Source: Microcaldota archaeon (GTDB taxonomy: Archaea; Micrarchaeota; Micrarchaeia; Micrarchaeales; Micrarchaeaceae). From it: a stretch of DNA of 38,022 nucleotides. Under the pieces are notes generated by a model. The model saw only the letters and a list, made by a program, of their open reading frames with translations. It was not told the origin of the DNA and searched no databases. The first letter of the stretch is position 1. Each line of letters opens with the position of its first letter. Made by a program: the position numbers and the translations under genes. This document shows positions 8,484 to 16,278 of this stretch, piece by piece. The DNA lies in NCBI GenBank assembly GCA_021827665.1, contig JAKAUR010000034.1, forward strand, positions 1 to 38,022. Direction: 5' to 3'.

Positions 8484-8811
8484 ACTTCTTTTTGAAATTT
8501 ACGATACCGCGGCTTATTTCAACGCCTTCTCGTTGAAGCAGCCCTATTTTCCTGGTGCCGGATTTGCCCGAATATTTTCCTGGCTCTCCGTTGCTTTTTA
8601 TCACCCTGTGGCATGGTATCGTTATTGGAAATGGGTTTTTGCGCAGAGCAGTCCCAACGGCCCTGCAGGCGTTCGGATGCCCTATTTCTATTGCTATTTC
8701 CTTATATGTCTTTACATGGCCCTTGGGTATTCTTGATGTGGCTTCGAGCACGCTTACCTGGAAGTCAGTCATACCGCTTTCGATGAGCTTTCTCCTTAGG
8801 GAAACATCCAT
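8482..8811 (-). CDS. ogt: Methylated-DNA-protein-cysteine methyltransferase (single-domain)
   Basis: The 109-aa protein is the C-terminal DNA-binding/active-site domain of O6-alkylguanine-DNA alkyltransferase. It has the recognition helix with the Arg finger (NACRAVGTALRKNP), the suicide active site IPCHRVI with its cysteine intact, and the KYSG loop. Because PCHR is kept it should be a true methyl acceptor, not an ATL protein (where Trp replaces Cys). The N-terminal ribonuclease-H-like domain found in ~150-180 aa homologues is absent. Start is ATG 8811. Confidence 0.9.
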   Translation of the reverse strand: MDVSLRRKLIESGMTDFQVSVLEATSRIPKGHVKTYKEIAIEIGHPNACRAVGTALRKNPFPITIPCHRVIKSNGEPGKYSGKSGTRKIGLLQREGVEISRGIVNFKKK

Positions 8812-8867
8812 GATTGTATTACAGGCACAAACGCTATTAACTTATTATATTTTCATATGGGAGTCTT

Positions 8868-9794
8868 ATGGGTATATTTATGGATGGCAGCAACCTCAAG
8901 GTATGGCTTGATGGAAAGATTATGGATTACGCGGACGCAAGTGTTCCGATACTTACGCATTCGCTGCAGTACGGAAGCGGGATTTTTGAGGGAATAAGGG
9001 CTTACAAGAACGGCTCTGGCAGCGCGGTTTTCAGGCTTGGCGACCATGTCAGGCGTTTCTTTGAAACTGCCAAGATATATTCGATGAAGCTCGGCTTTTC
9101 CGAGGACGAGATACAGAAGGCGATACTGCAGGTAATAAAGATAAACGGGCTCGATTCGTGCTACATACGGCCGTTCGCATTCTACAGGGATGACGGCATT
9201 GGCATGACCACTTCAGGTAAGCACGTAAGCGTTTTCATAGCCGCGGTGCCTTTTGGAGCGTATTTTGGAAGCGGAGTCGACAAAGGCATAAAGTGCAAGG
9301 TCTCTTCGTGGCGCAGGATAAATTCGGACATATTGCCGGTAAGGGCGAAGGCAAGCGGCAATTACATAAATTCCATAATTGCCGAGAACGAAGCGCACGC
9401 CTCTGGATACGACGAAGCGATACTGCTCTCGCACAACGGGTACATAGCAGAAGGCCCAGGAGAGAACATATTTTTGGTAAAGAAAGGCAGGCTTCTCGCA
9501 CCTGGAGAGGAATCTGACATACTTTTTGGCATTACAAGGGACAGCATAATAAAGGTTGCGAAGAACGAAGGAATAGATGTCGTAGAAGCGAACATCCACA
9601 GGGAGGAGCTTTACACTGCTGACGAGGTTTTCTTCGCAGGAACTGCCGCTGAGGTTACGCCGATAATAAACGTGGACGGCATGCAGGTGGGAAATGGAAT
9701 GGTAGGTCCTCTCACATCGAAGATTGCTTCAGAATACAGGGACATAGTAAGTGGAAAAAACGCCAAATATAAGGATTGGCTCACCCAGCTATGA
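8868..9794 (+). CDS. ilvE: Branched-chain amino acid aminotransferase (class IV PLP)
   Basis: The 308-aa protein is a fold-type IV aminotransferase of usual length. It has HSLQYGSGIFEGIRAY near the N-terminus, the PLP lysine in RAKASGNYINS, the substrate/phosphate loop EGPGENIFLVKKG, and the C-terminal GTAAEVTPI element. It interconverts Val, Leu and Ile with their 2-keto acids using 2-oxoglutarate/glutamate. No other branched-chain pathway gene is nearby, so it may serve catabolism or salvage. ATG 8868 is taken as the start; ATG 8880 is an alternative. A TATA-like TTATTATATTTTC ~28 bases before the ATG suggests a leaderless mRNA. Confidence 0.92.
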   Translation: MGIFMDGSNLKVWLDGKIMDYADASVPILTHSLQYGSGIFEGIRAYKNGSGSAVFRLGDHVRRFFETAKIYSMKLGFSEDEIQKAILQVIKINGLDSCYIRPFAFYRDDGIGMTTSGKHVSVFIAAVPFGAYFGSGVDKGIKCKVSSWRRINSDILPVRAKASGNYINSIIAENEAHASGYDEAILLSHNGYIAEGPGENIFLVKKGRLLAPGEESDILFGITRDSIIKVAKNEGIDVVEANIHREELYTADEVFFAGTAAEVTPIINVDGMQVGNGMVGPLTSKIASEYRDIVSGKNAKYKDWLTQL

Positions 9795-9799
9795 ATGCA

Positions 9800-10156
9800 T
9801 CATAGCAGCTTGAGCTGCTTGGTGAAGAGGTCTATCTCTTCGCTTTTCCATGGGCCTATGCCCAGCGCAGTCTTGCTTCCAGGAGGTATTTCGGTAAGCC
9901 CTGCATCGGTAACCAGCGCGCATGGAACCTTCTTAAACTTGAATGCATTGTAGAGCTTTATTAGGGATTCTTCGTCGCTGACTTTGAGCACTATCTTCTT
10001 CTCCCCTGTATCGAGCCATTCCCTTGCTATCTGCTTGTCCTGCCTGTCTGCCTCAAAATAGCTCATCAGCGATGCGTGCGCGGCCTGTGCTGCAGTCTTT
10101 CCCTTGCTCATCTCAAGGTCGGATCTTATTATTATTGCCTGCTTTATCTCTGTCAA
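9800..10156 (-). CDS. pth2: Peptidyl-tRNA hydrolase, Pth2 type
   Basis: The 118-aa protein is a full-length Pth2 with the family hallmarks: an N-terminal strand with KQAIIIRSDLEMSKGKTAAQAAHA (the catalytic Lys/Ala region), REWLDTGEKKIVLKV, VTDAGLTEIPPGSKTALGIGP and a C-terminal helix. It releases peptides from prematurely dropped peptidyl-tRNA. The only start that keeps the first beta strand is TTG at 10156. It converges with ilvE with a 5-base gap. Confidence 0.95.
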   Translation of the reverse strand: MTEIKQAIIIRSDLEMSKGKTAAQAAHASLMSYFEADRQDKQIAREWLDTGEKKIVLKVSDEESLIKLYNAFKFKKVPCALVTDAGLTEIPPGSKTALGIGPWKSEEIDLFTKQLKLL

Positions 10157-10341
10157 TCAAACGCCAGCTGTGTCGGTTTTACGTTGCGGCCGATAGTTGC
10201 GGCCTGACATATTTATTACGCTGTTGATATTTTATGCCTTGCGTGTTGCAGCCAAAGTTTGTCAAAAGGATTAGGCAGATGGACGGCTCTATGAATTTAT
10301 AATGGTTTTCTGCCAAGAGTGTATGCATTCAGAAAGTGTTT

Positions 10342-10860
10342 ATGATGGACGCACTTCTTTACGCGATATATTCGATTGTGATATATCCCATAATCTACAT
10401 CTTCCCGGCGTACGCTGCAAACGGAGCCCCGGTGCTCTTCGGAGGCGGGAAGCCATTGGACATGGGCAGAAAGATAAACGGGAGAAGGATATTCGGCGAC
10501 CATAAGACAATTAGAGGAACTGCGTCCAGCCTGATTGCAGGAATAGCCGTAGGATTAATAGAGTACCCGTTCCTGCATTATATGCTGCCGGTAGCGATAC
10601 TGCTTACGCTTGGAGCCAACTTCGGCGACCTTATCGGGAGCTTCATAAAAAGGCAGCTTAGGATAAAATCAGGCAAGAGCTTCCCAGTAATGGACCAGTA
10701 CGGGTTCTTCATTTTCGCCATGGTTTTTGCATTTGCGGCTTATCCTGTCGGCATTCCTGGCTTGTACGGCCTTATTTTCCTGGTTTTGCTGACCGGAATA
10801 ACCCACTTGATGACAAACATGGGGGCGTACAGGCTGAAGCTCAAGGAGGTTCCATGGTAA
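10342..10860 (+). CDS. carS: CDP-archaeol synthase (CarS, DUF46)
   Basis: The ~172-aa integral membrane protein transfers CTP to 2,3-di-O-geranylgeranylglyceryl phosphate to make CDP-archaeol, the activated precursor of archaeal polar lipids. Visible features are several hydrophobic helices, the cytidylyltransferase-like motif INGRRIFGDHKTIRG, GANFGDLIGSFIKRQ, and PVMDQYGFF. ATG 10342 (or 10345) is chosen over the GTG at 10336 given by the ORF track. It shows that this cell makes ether lipids at least from the CDP-archaeol step. Confidence 0.93.
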   Translation: MMDALLYAIYSIVIYPIIYIFPAYAANGAPVLFGGGKPLDMGRKINGRRIFGDHKTIRGTASSLIAGIAVGLIEYPFLHYMLPVAILLTLGANFGDLIGSFIKRQLRIKSGKSFPVMDQYGFFIFAMVFAFAAYPVGIPGLYGLIFLVLLTGITHLMTNMGAYRLKLKEVPW

Positions 10861-10971
10861 TATCCCTGCAAAAGGGTTTAAATTTTAATAAATATAAGAG
10901 ATAATGCAGTGTAGCAGGTGGCGTGTAGGCATAGCGCGATATGCGACGCCGTGCCGCAGCAGGTATTTCGG

Positions 10972-13725
10972 ATGCCAAAAATAGGTAACGAGGAGATAAA
11001 AAGCGAAAGAGTCCGCAATATACTCAAGCAGGCAAAGCGCGGGCCCCTGTGGTATTACAGGATAAAAGACCTGCTGATGAATATACGGTCCAACAAGAAC
11101 TTCCTAGATGCGGTTCTCGTAGCGCTTGCTTTTGTATCGATAGCATACGCGTTTCCGTTCTATCCGTACCTTATACTTCTGCTAATAGTCATAGGACTCT
11201 TTGCAGCCACGGAGATACACCCGTTCCTGGGATTTGTATTGTTAATGCTGATAATGGTGCCCATATTAGTGTATCAGACGCCGGCCCTGGCCTGGATATT
11301 CCTCTTCATACTGAGCTTCTCGCTAATATATGGCTACCTGCATTACAGGACCATACTGTTCGCATATATATTGATTGCTTCGGCATTTTCAGTAGTAGGT
11401 GCAATAATTGCGATACCGGCAGCCATATTTGCGGTGCTTACCGTAGGGTTCAAAAGATCGGTCGTAATGTTTCTCTTAGTGGTGCTCGGCATTGCCGCAT
11501 TCTCAGGGATTATGGGGATAGGAGTAAGCGCCTTGGTGCCGTTCAACGGACATCTGGTGCATCAAGGATTCAGCACCAAGGATTTCGGGAGCGAACTAAA
11601 TTATACCTATGAAGGGTTGCCTATTCTCAGTCTTACCGGTTTTGCCAAGGGAGTAGAAGTAGCATCGAACAAATTCGTTTCCAAAAACGCAATAGAGAGC
11701 ATAGATGTTACGTTTGCAATGATGCTTGGCTCCATTTCAAAACAGATATTTTACCTTTTGGTAATACCGATATACCTTCTCGCTGCCTTTGTTGTTGAGA
11801 GGATTGCCATAAACAGCAGGTCCAAGATGAAGGGCAGTAAGGCGGCGATAGCAGGAGTGATAATCCCGATAGGATACCTAGCAATTAGCACGTTCCAGCC
11901 TATAAACATAAATTACATTTACCCCTTCATCAGCTTTGCAATAGAGACGATAGGTCTCGGGATAATGGAACTCTACAACGTGAAGGTCGTAAAGGCTCTC
12001 GATGTTAAGAAGCAGGACACGAGGATGAAGTTTGGCGAGGCCTTCGAAGATCTGCAGCAGGGCAACGTTACTGAAACGTTTGACGACATAGGAAACTATG
12101 ATAATACAAAGACCGAGCTGAAGGAAGCCATAATAGCGCCATTGGAGCAGAAAGGCATTTCCAGAGCTTACAACATAAAGCCACTCAAGGGCATAATATT
12201 TTTCGGGCCTCCTGGAACGGGAAAGACCCTCATGATGAGAGCCCTTGCCAACGAAATACACGCTAATTTCTTTTATATCAAGGGAACTAGCATAGTATCG
12301 GCGTATACCGGCGAATCCGAGAAGATGCTCAGCAACATATTCGGAATAGCAAACAAGAACACGCCCTGCGTGCTTTTCATAGACGAGATAGATTCAATAG
12401 CGATGAGCAGAGACATAGAAACAGACGAGGTGCACAGACATATACTGTCACAGTTGCTGCAGGAGCTCGATGGATTCCAGAAACTTGAGCACGTGATAGT
12501 TGTTGGGGCTACGAACACGCCAGACAAACTTGACCCTGCTCTGCTCAGGCCCGGAAGGATTGACAGGGCAATATACATGCAGCTTCCGGACTGGAACGGC
12601 AGGAAGAAGATATTTGAGATATACCTGAAAAAATTGCCGGTAGCAAACAACATAAACCTTGACGTTCTTGCAGAAAAAACGCCAAGATATACAGGTGCCG
12701 ACATAAAAGCAGTGTGCCAGAGCGTGGCCCAGATGGTAGCCCAGGAAGCCGCTAACGAACACAGGATACTGGAAATAACGATGGATGACATGCTGAGCGT
12801 CATCAAGTCCACAAAACCTTCCACAACACTTGCACAGATAGAGAAGTACAATACGTTCAAGGTGGATTTCGAAAGGCGCATGGGCAATGACATAACGTCC
12901 AAAAAGGAGGATGAGATCACTCTTGACAAAGTCATAGGGCTTGACGCAGCAAAGAAGGCGATAGTCGAGGCAATACAGATACCGCTGATGCACCCGGATC
13001 TTCTTGAGAAGTACGATATAAAGACCATAAACGGCATGCTTTTGTTCGGGCCTCCCGGAACGGGAAAGACCATGCTCATGCGTGCTGTGGCCAATGAGCT
13101 GAAGGGCGTGACCATGCTCGAAATAGACGCGCCTACGCTCCAGAACGAGGGCATAGAAAACGCCAACGCGAAACTTAAGTCAATATTTTACAGGGCCATA
13201 GAGAACAAGCCGTCAATCATATTCATAGATGAAATAGACGGAATAATAATAAACAGGCAGAACGCAAGCGAGATAAACGCGCAGATAACAACTGAAATGC
13301 TCAAGGACATGGACGGACTAAAGCAGATGAACAATGTGATAGTGGTTGGGGCTACGAACAGGCCCGACGTTATGGATCCTGCAATACTAAGGCCCGGAAG
13401 ATTCGACAAACTCATATTCATAAAACCGCCTGACGAAGAGGCGCGCGCAAAAATATTCGAAGAGTATTTGGAGAAGGTCCCAAAAGCGCCGGATTTGGAT
13501 TTCAAGCTCCTTGCTAGCATGACCAAGAATTACACCGGAGCCGATATAGCCAGCATTTGCAGGGAGGCGAAAACCAGGGCAATGCAGCGCACCATAAAGA
13601 GCGGCGAGGATTCGAAGGTCACAAACGAAGACTTGGAAGGCATAATAAAATTGACAAAGCCTTCAGCGCCCGACGTCGTGATGAGCCAGTACCTGTCGTT
13701 TTATGCAAAATACGGGCAGAGATAG
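10972..13725 (+). CDS. Membrane-anchored tandem AAA+ ATPase (Cdc48-like D1-D2)
   Basis: The ~917-aa protein starts at ATG 10972 (AGGT 7 nt upstream); the ORF-track GTG at 10918 would add 18 unlikely residues. The N-terminal ~340 residues hold eight or nine hydrophobic segments, and the C-terminal two thirds hold two complete AAA modules. D1 has Walker A GPPGTGKTL (~412), Walker B LFIDEID (~469) and LDPALLRPGRIDR. D2 has Walker A GPPGTGKTM (~693), Walker B IFIDEID (~749) and MDPAILRPGRFDK. The AAA pair is closest to Cdc48/VAT, but the Cdc48 N-domain is replaced by membrane helices. A probable role is extracting or unfolding membrane proteins. No protease domain (FtsH HExxH or Lon Ser-Lys) is present. 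An AT-rich TATA stretch lies at 10878-10893. Confidence 0.85.
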   Translation: MPKIGNEEIKSERVRNILKQAKRGPLWYYRIKDLLMNIRSNKNFLDAVLVALAFVSIAYAFPFYPYLILLLIVIGLFAATEIHPFLGFVLLMLIMVPILVYQTPALAWIFLFILSFSLIYGYLHYRTILFAYILIASAFSVVGAIIAIPAAIFAVLTVGFKRSVVMFLLVVLGIAAFSGIMGIGVSALVPFNGHLVHQGFSTKDFGSELNYTYEGLPILSLTGFAKGVEVASNKFVSKNAIESIDVTFAMMLGSISKQIFYLLVIPIYLLAAFVVERIAINSRSKMKGSKAAIAGVIIPIGYLAISTFQPININYIYPFISFAIETIGLGIMELYNVKVVKALDVKKQDTRMKFGEAFEDLQQGNVTETFDDIGNYDNTKTELKEAIIAPLEQKGISRAYNIKPLKGIIFFGPPGTGKTLMMRALANEIHANFFYIKGTSIVSAYTGESEKMLSNIFGIANKNTPCVLFIDEIDSIAMSRDIETDEVHRHILSQLLQELDGFQKLEHVIVVGATNTPDKLDPALLRPGRIDRAIYMQLPDWNGRKKIFEIYLKKLPVANNINLDVLAEKTPRYTGADIKAVCQSVAQMVAQEAANEHRILEITMDDMLSVIKSTKPSTTLAQIEKYNTFKVDFERRMGNDITSKKEDEITLDKVIGLDAAKKAIVEAIQIPLMHPDLLEKYDIKTINGMLLFGPPGTGKTMLMRAVANELKGVTMLEIDAPTLQNEGIENANAKLKSIFYRAIENKPSIIFIDEIDGIIINRQNASEINAQITTEMLKDMDGLKQMNNVIVVGATNRPDVMDPAILRPGRFDKLIFIKPPDEEARAKIFEEYLEKVPKAPDLDFKLLASMTKNYTGADIASICREAKTRAMQRTIKSGEDSKVTNEDLEGIIKLTKPSAPDVVMSQYLSFYAKYGQR

Positions 13726-13729
13726 AACG

Positions 13730-14497
13730 TCATTTCGAAAGCATTGCGATCCTGGACAGATCTCCGGCATGCGCTTCTATTGTGCCATTGCGTTCACGAA
13801 CGTCGCAGAATTCTATCTTTACCTTGGAATTTAGGGGCACCTTGGAGGCTATTTCCGCCGAAGAGCCAGTGCATGCAACATTGACTGACGTTTTGCCGTC
13901 GCTCAATACCAAATACGTAGATGCGAATTTCCTCGACGGAGAGGTCTCCGCAACCCTGATTGGACCTGCCTCTATTGCAATTCCCTCGATATCTATGTTT
14001 TTCATTCCAGAAGTTAGCAAGGAAAAATTCTTTATGAGGTTGTCTCCCTTCGCTATCTCCTTTATTGAAGTTTTTGGCGTCGCTCTAAGAAGCGAAGTTC
14101 TTATATCCAAAGTCAAGTTTGTGATTATTATAATGTCGCCGCGGCAAAAATTCCCAGAGTCTATTGCATCTGAGGTTTTTTGGCTAAGCAACACGTTTAC
14201 CGTGCGGTCCTCCTTCCCTAGAACCAAAATGCGTGAAACAGAGTTGGAGTTCCCGAAATTTTTCTTTATAGGATTGAAGATGCGATAGATTTCGTCTTTG
14301 ACGTTTAGCCTTTCCTTTTCCAGGCCTTTTAGGATGCCTGTCGCACCCGGTTCCATGAGATGGCTTATATATTCTGCCGTCACCGTTCCGTCGTTTGTCC
14401 CTTGATGGACCCTTGATTCCGAATACAGCCTATCTGCTTGTTCCTTTGTAAGCAGACCGTCGAAGCCATCTATTATGTCGTCAGATGTTTTCATCAT
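13730..14497 (-). CDS. OB-fold ssDNA-binding protein, RPA-like
   Basis: The 255-aa protein has an N-terminal helical part (~1-85) followed by two probable OB folds. OB1 is ~90-165 (SRILVLGKEDRTVNVLL...). OB2 is ~168-250 and reads like archaeal RPA: GMKNIDIEGIAIEAGPIRVA...STYLVLSDGKTSVNVAC, then KVKIEFCDVRERNGTIEAHAG. It lacks the C-terminal zinc finger of larger RPA41 proteins. The likely role is ssDNA binding in replication and repair; the family call is by pattern only. Its ATG overlaps the stop of the upstream SDR gene (ATGA), so translation is probably coupled. The plus-strand ORF 13557-14288 is its shadow. It converges with the AAA gene with a 4-base gap. Confidence 0.55.
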   Translation of the reverse strand: MMKTSDDIIDGFDGLLTKEQADRLYSESRVHQGTNDGTVTAEYISHLMEPGATGILKGLEKERLNVKDEIYRIFNPIKKNFGNSNSVSRILVLGKEDRTVNVLLSQKTSDAIDSGNFCRGDIIIITNLTLDIRTSLLRATPKTSIKEIAKGDNLIKNFSLLTSGMKNIDIEGIAIEAGPIRVAETSPSRKFASTYLVLSDGKTSVNVACTGSSAEIASKVPLNSKVKIEFCDVRERNGTIEAHAGDLSRIAMLSK

Positions 14498-15357
14498 CGG
14501 ATCGACCTAGTTGCGAGCCCCAAGCCTTTGACGAATTCCGAGTACCGCATGGGTTCTTTTATAACCTCATTGAGTATGCTGTCAGAGCGGTAAAAATCAT
14601 ATCCGAGCATGTCTATCTGCTCCTTTTCTATTATGCCGTAATGTGCCAATATGGGCGACATCGTCTTGAACAAAAGCATTGGTGCCTGGTGTATAGGTTT
14701 CTTTCCGAACCTTTTCCTGAATATGTTGAACATGTCGCCAAACCTAAGGTTCTCATCCCCGCAAACATTGAAAGCCCCAGTGCCATTCATCTTGGATTTT
14801 ACGACATTTGTTATATCGTCAATATGCACAGGGTATATCAAACCCGATTTTGGAAACAGTGGAATGTTTTGGCTTATCATTTTATAGAATTGCAGAGTAA
14901 GAAAATCATATTTTCCATATATTATCGAAGGTCTTATTATCAGGCTGTTTTTATATGAGGAGATTATTTTCTCGGCCTCCCTTTTCGTCCTGAAATATTC
15001 GGTGGTCCCATTTTCGGCGTTTATGGCAGATATGTATATCATTTTGGGTTCAATGCCTGTGGATAATGCAGCATCTATTATGTTTTGCGTTCCTGTTATA
15101 TTGACGTCGGAGTGCTTCTCTGCTTTTTCGCTTATCAGGCCCACAAAATCGAATACGTAGTCGTAGCCCCTCCCCAATGCCCTTTCGACGTCCACCTTGG
15201 AGGTTATGTCACCTTCTATCCAATCCTTACCGGGTATGTTGCCGTTATCGTGCTTGAATCTAGACATCACTTCCACAGAATATTCTCCTGATAGCACAGA
15301 GTACATGTGGCTCCCGAAGAAGCCATAGCCTCCGATTAACAATACCTTTTCCATCAA
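14494..15357 (-). CDS. Atypical SDR, NDUFA9/complex-I-assembly-like NAD(P)-binding protein
   Basis: The 287-aa protein opens with the Rossmann glycine motif LIGGYGFFGSHMY. It continues with EGDITSKVDVERAL, the DFVGL segment, the YFRTKREAE helix (Tyr-x3-Lys pair) and LIIRPSIIYGKYD. This is the atypical extended SDR group that includes NDUFA9 and flavin-reductase-like proteins. The substrate is unknown. A sugar-nucleotide epimerase is less likely because of its short C-terminal domain. It is the first gene of a two-gene operon with the OB-fold protein. Confidence 0.8.
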   Translation of the reverse strand: MMEKVLLIGGYGFFGSHMYSVLSGEYSVEVMSRFKHDNGNIPGKDWIEGDITSKVDVERALGRGYDYVFDFVGLISEKAEKHSDVNITGTQNIIDAALSTGIEPKMIYISAINAENGTTEYFRTKREAEKIISSYKNSLIIRPSIIYGKYDFLTLQFYKMISQNIPLFPKSGLIYPVHIDDITNVVKSKMNGTGAFNVCGDENLRFGDMFNIFRKRFGKKPIHQAPMLLFKTMSPILAHYGIIEKEQIDMLGYDFYRSDSILNEVIKEPMRYSEFVKGLGLATRSIR

Positions 15358-15408
15358 ATCATATCCATATGCGCTGCTATTTGTTTTGATGTAAAACGTA
15401 TTAAGGCT

Positions 15409-15418
15409 TTTATATATT
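15409..15418 (+). promoter_or_regulatory. TATA box of tRNA-Lys
   Basis: TTTATATATT lies 26-35 bases before the first base of the mature tRNA, the standard archaeal TBP/TFB spacing if transcription starts at or just before G1. Confidence 0.6.
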
Positions 15419-15443
15419 TCAGGGCAAAATAATCTGATTCCTT

Positions 15444-15518
15444 GGGCTCGTAACTCAGTTTGGCCAGAGTGGGAGGCTTTTAACCTCTAAGTCGAGGGTC
15501 CAAATCCCTCCGAGCCCG
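15444..15518 (+). tRNA. tRNA-Lys (anticodon UUU)
   Basis: Full cloverleaf: acceptor GGGCTCG/CGAGCCC, D stem ACTC/GAGT with GG in the loop, anticodon stem GGAGG/CCTCT around CTTTTAA (anticodon TTT at 15479-15481), 5-nt variable region, T stem GAGGG/CCCTC, discriminator G. CCA is not encoded. No intron. The T-loop reads TCCAAAT instead of TTCAAAT, so position 55, normally the near-universal uridine (pseudouridine), is C. A run of seven T follows directly. Confidence 0.95.
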
Positions 15519-15526
15519 CTTTTTTT
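15519..15526 (+). terminator. Oligo-T terminator after tRNA-Lys
   Basis: CTTTTTTT directly follows the discriminator base. T-runs are the standard archaeal transcription termination signal. Confidence 0.6.
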
Positions 15527-15585
15527 AGTTGCATGATATTGGACGCATCTACATGGCACATTCCAGAAATTGCTAAATAAAAGAA

Positions 15586-16191
15586 ATGGCATCTGCTGTT
15601 TGTGATTCTATGGATGAGAAAAAGTTTGATTTTAGGGATACTGCCTTAGTTGTAATAGATTTGCAGAAGGGCATAGCAGCAAGCGGAAGAAATACAGAAC
15701 CGAACGCAGCTTCAGAAGTAGTTTCCAACGCGGCAAAGCTTGCGGCTAAGTTCAGGGAAAACAAAGCGCCAGTGTGCTTAGTGCATGTATCTTCGATAGA
15801 CGGCAAAGACATGCTAAATCCGATAGTCGACAGCACGCCGAATTGGGGAGGCGAAAGGCCGGCAGACTGGGATAAATTCGTCCCTGAGCTAAATGAACAG
15901 AAGAGCGACATAATAATAACGAAGAGGCATTGGGGCGCTTTCCACGGAACGGAACTTGACCTGCAGCTCAGGCGCAGAGGGATAAAGAATATTGTCTTAT
16001 GCGGCATATCGACAAACATAGGCGTCGAATCCACTGCAAGGGAGGCATACCAGAACGGTTACAACCAGGTATTCGCCGAGGACGCAATGAGCGCGATGAG
16101 CAAGGAGGAGCACGATTCTACCGTCAAGAACATATTTCCAAGGATTGGCTTGGTAAGAAAAACTAGCGAGATACTTGAAATGCTTTCCTGA
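15586..16191 (+). CDS. Isochorismatase-family cysteine hydrolase
   Basis: The protein (201 aa, or 193 aa from ATG 15610) has the isochorismatase-like fold: the Asp strand ALVVIDLQKG, a Lys at the end of the next strand (IIITKRHWGAF), and the nucleophile loop IVLCGISTNIGVESTAREA with its cysteine. Asp, Lys and Cys form the triad in nicotinamidases and related amidases. The sequence does not allow a choice between nicotinamidase, N-carbamoyl amidase or another substrate, and the metal-binding D-x-H pattern of nicotinamidase (PncA) is not evident. The second ATG (MDEKKFDF) begins closer to the conserved core and may be the true start. Confidence 0.85.
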   Translation: MASAVCDSMDEKKFDFRDTALVVIDLQKGIAASGRNTEPNAASEVVSNAAKLAAKFRENKAPVCLVHVSSIDGKDMLNPIVDSTPNWGGERPADWDKFVPELNEQKSDIIITKRHWGAFHGTELDLQLRRRGIKNIVLCGISTNIGVESTAREAYQNGYNQVFAEDAMSAMSKEEHDSTVKNIFPRIGLVRKTSEILEMLS

Positions 16192-16278
16192 AAACAATCT
16201 TAATGCAAAAAAACAATTTTGCTTTGAAAAGACTAGAAGAAAGCTATTTATTGTTTTTTAAATATTATATGTGAGCGC

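Noticed and set aside
10234-10302. 22-codon ORF (MPCVLQPKFVKRIRQMDGSMNL) between pth2 and carS
   Set aside because: There is a TATA-like sequence upstream, but the peptide is too short and unlike any family to support a gene call.
12273-13166. 297-aa minus-strand ORF antisense to the AAA ATPase
   Set aside because: It is a Ser/Met/Phe-rich shadow frame of a strongly conserved AAA domain, typical of codon bias on the opposite strand.
13557-14288. 243-aa plus-strand ORF overlapping the AAA gene end and the OB-fold gene
   Set aside because: It lies across the 3' end of the AAA gene and antisense to the OB-fold gene, and its protein has no recognisable pattern. The minus-strand gene has OB-fold features and ATGA coupling to its neighbour.
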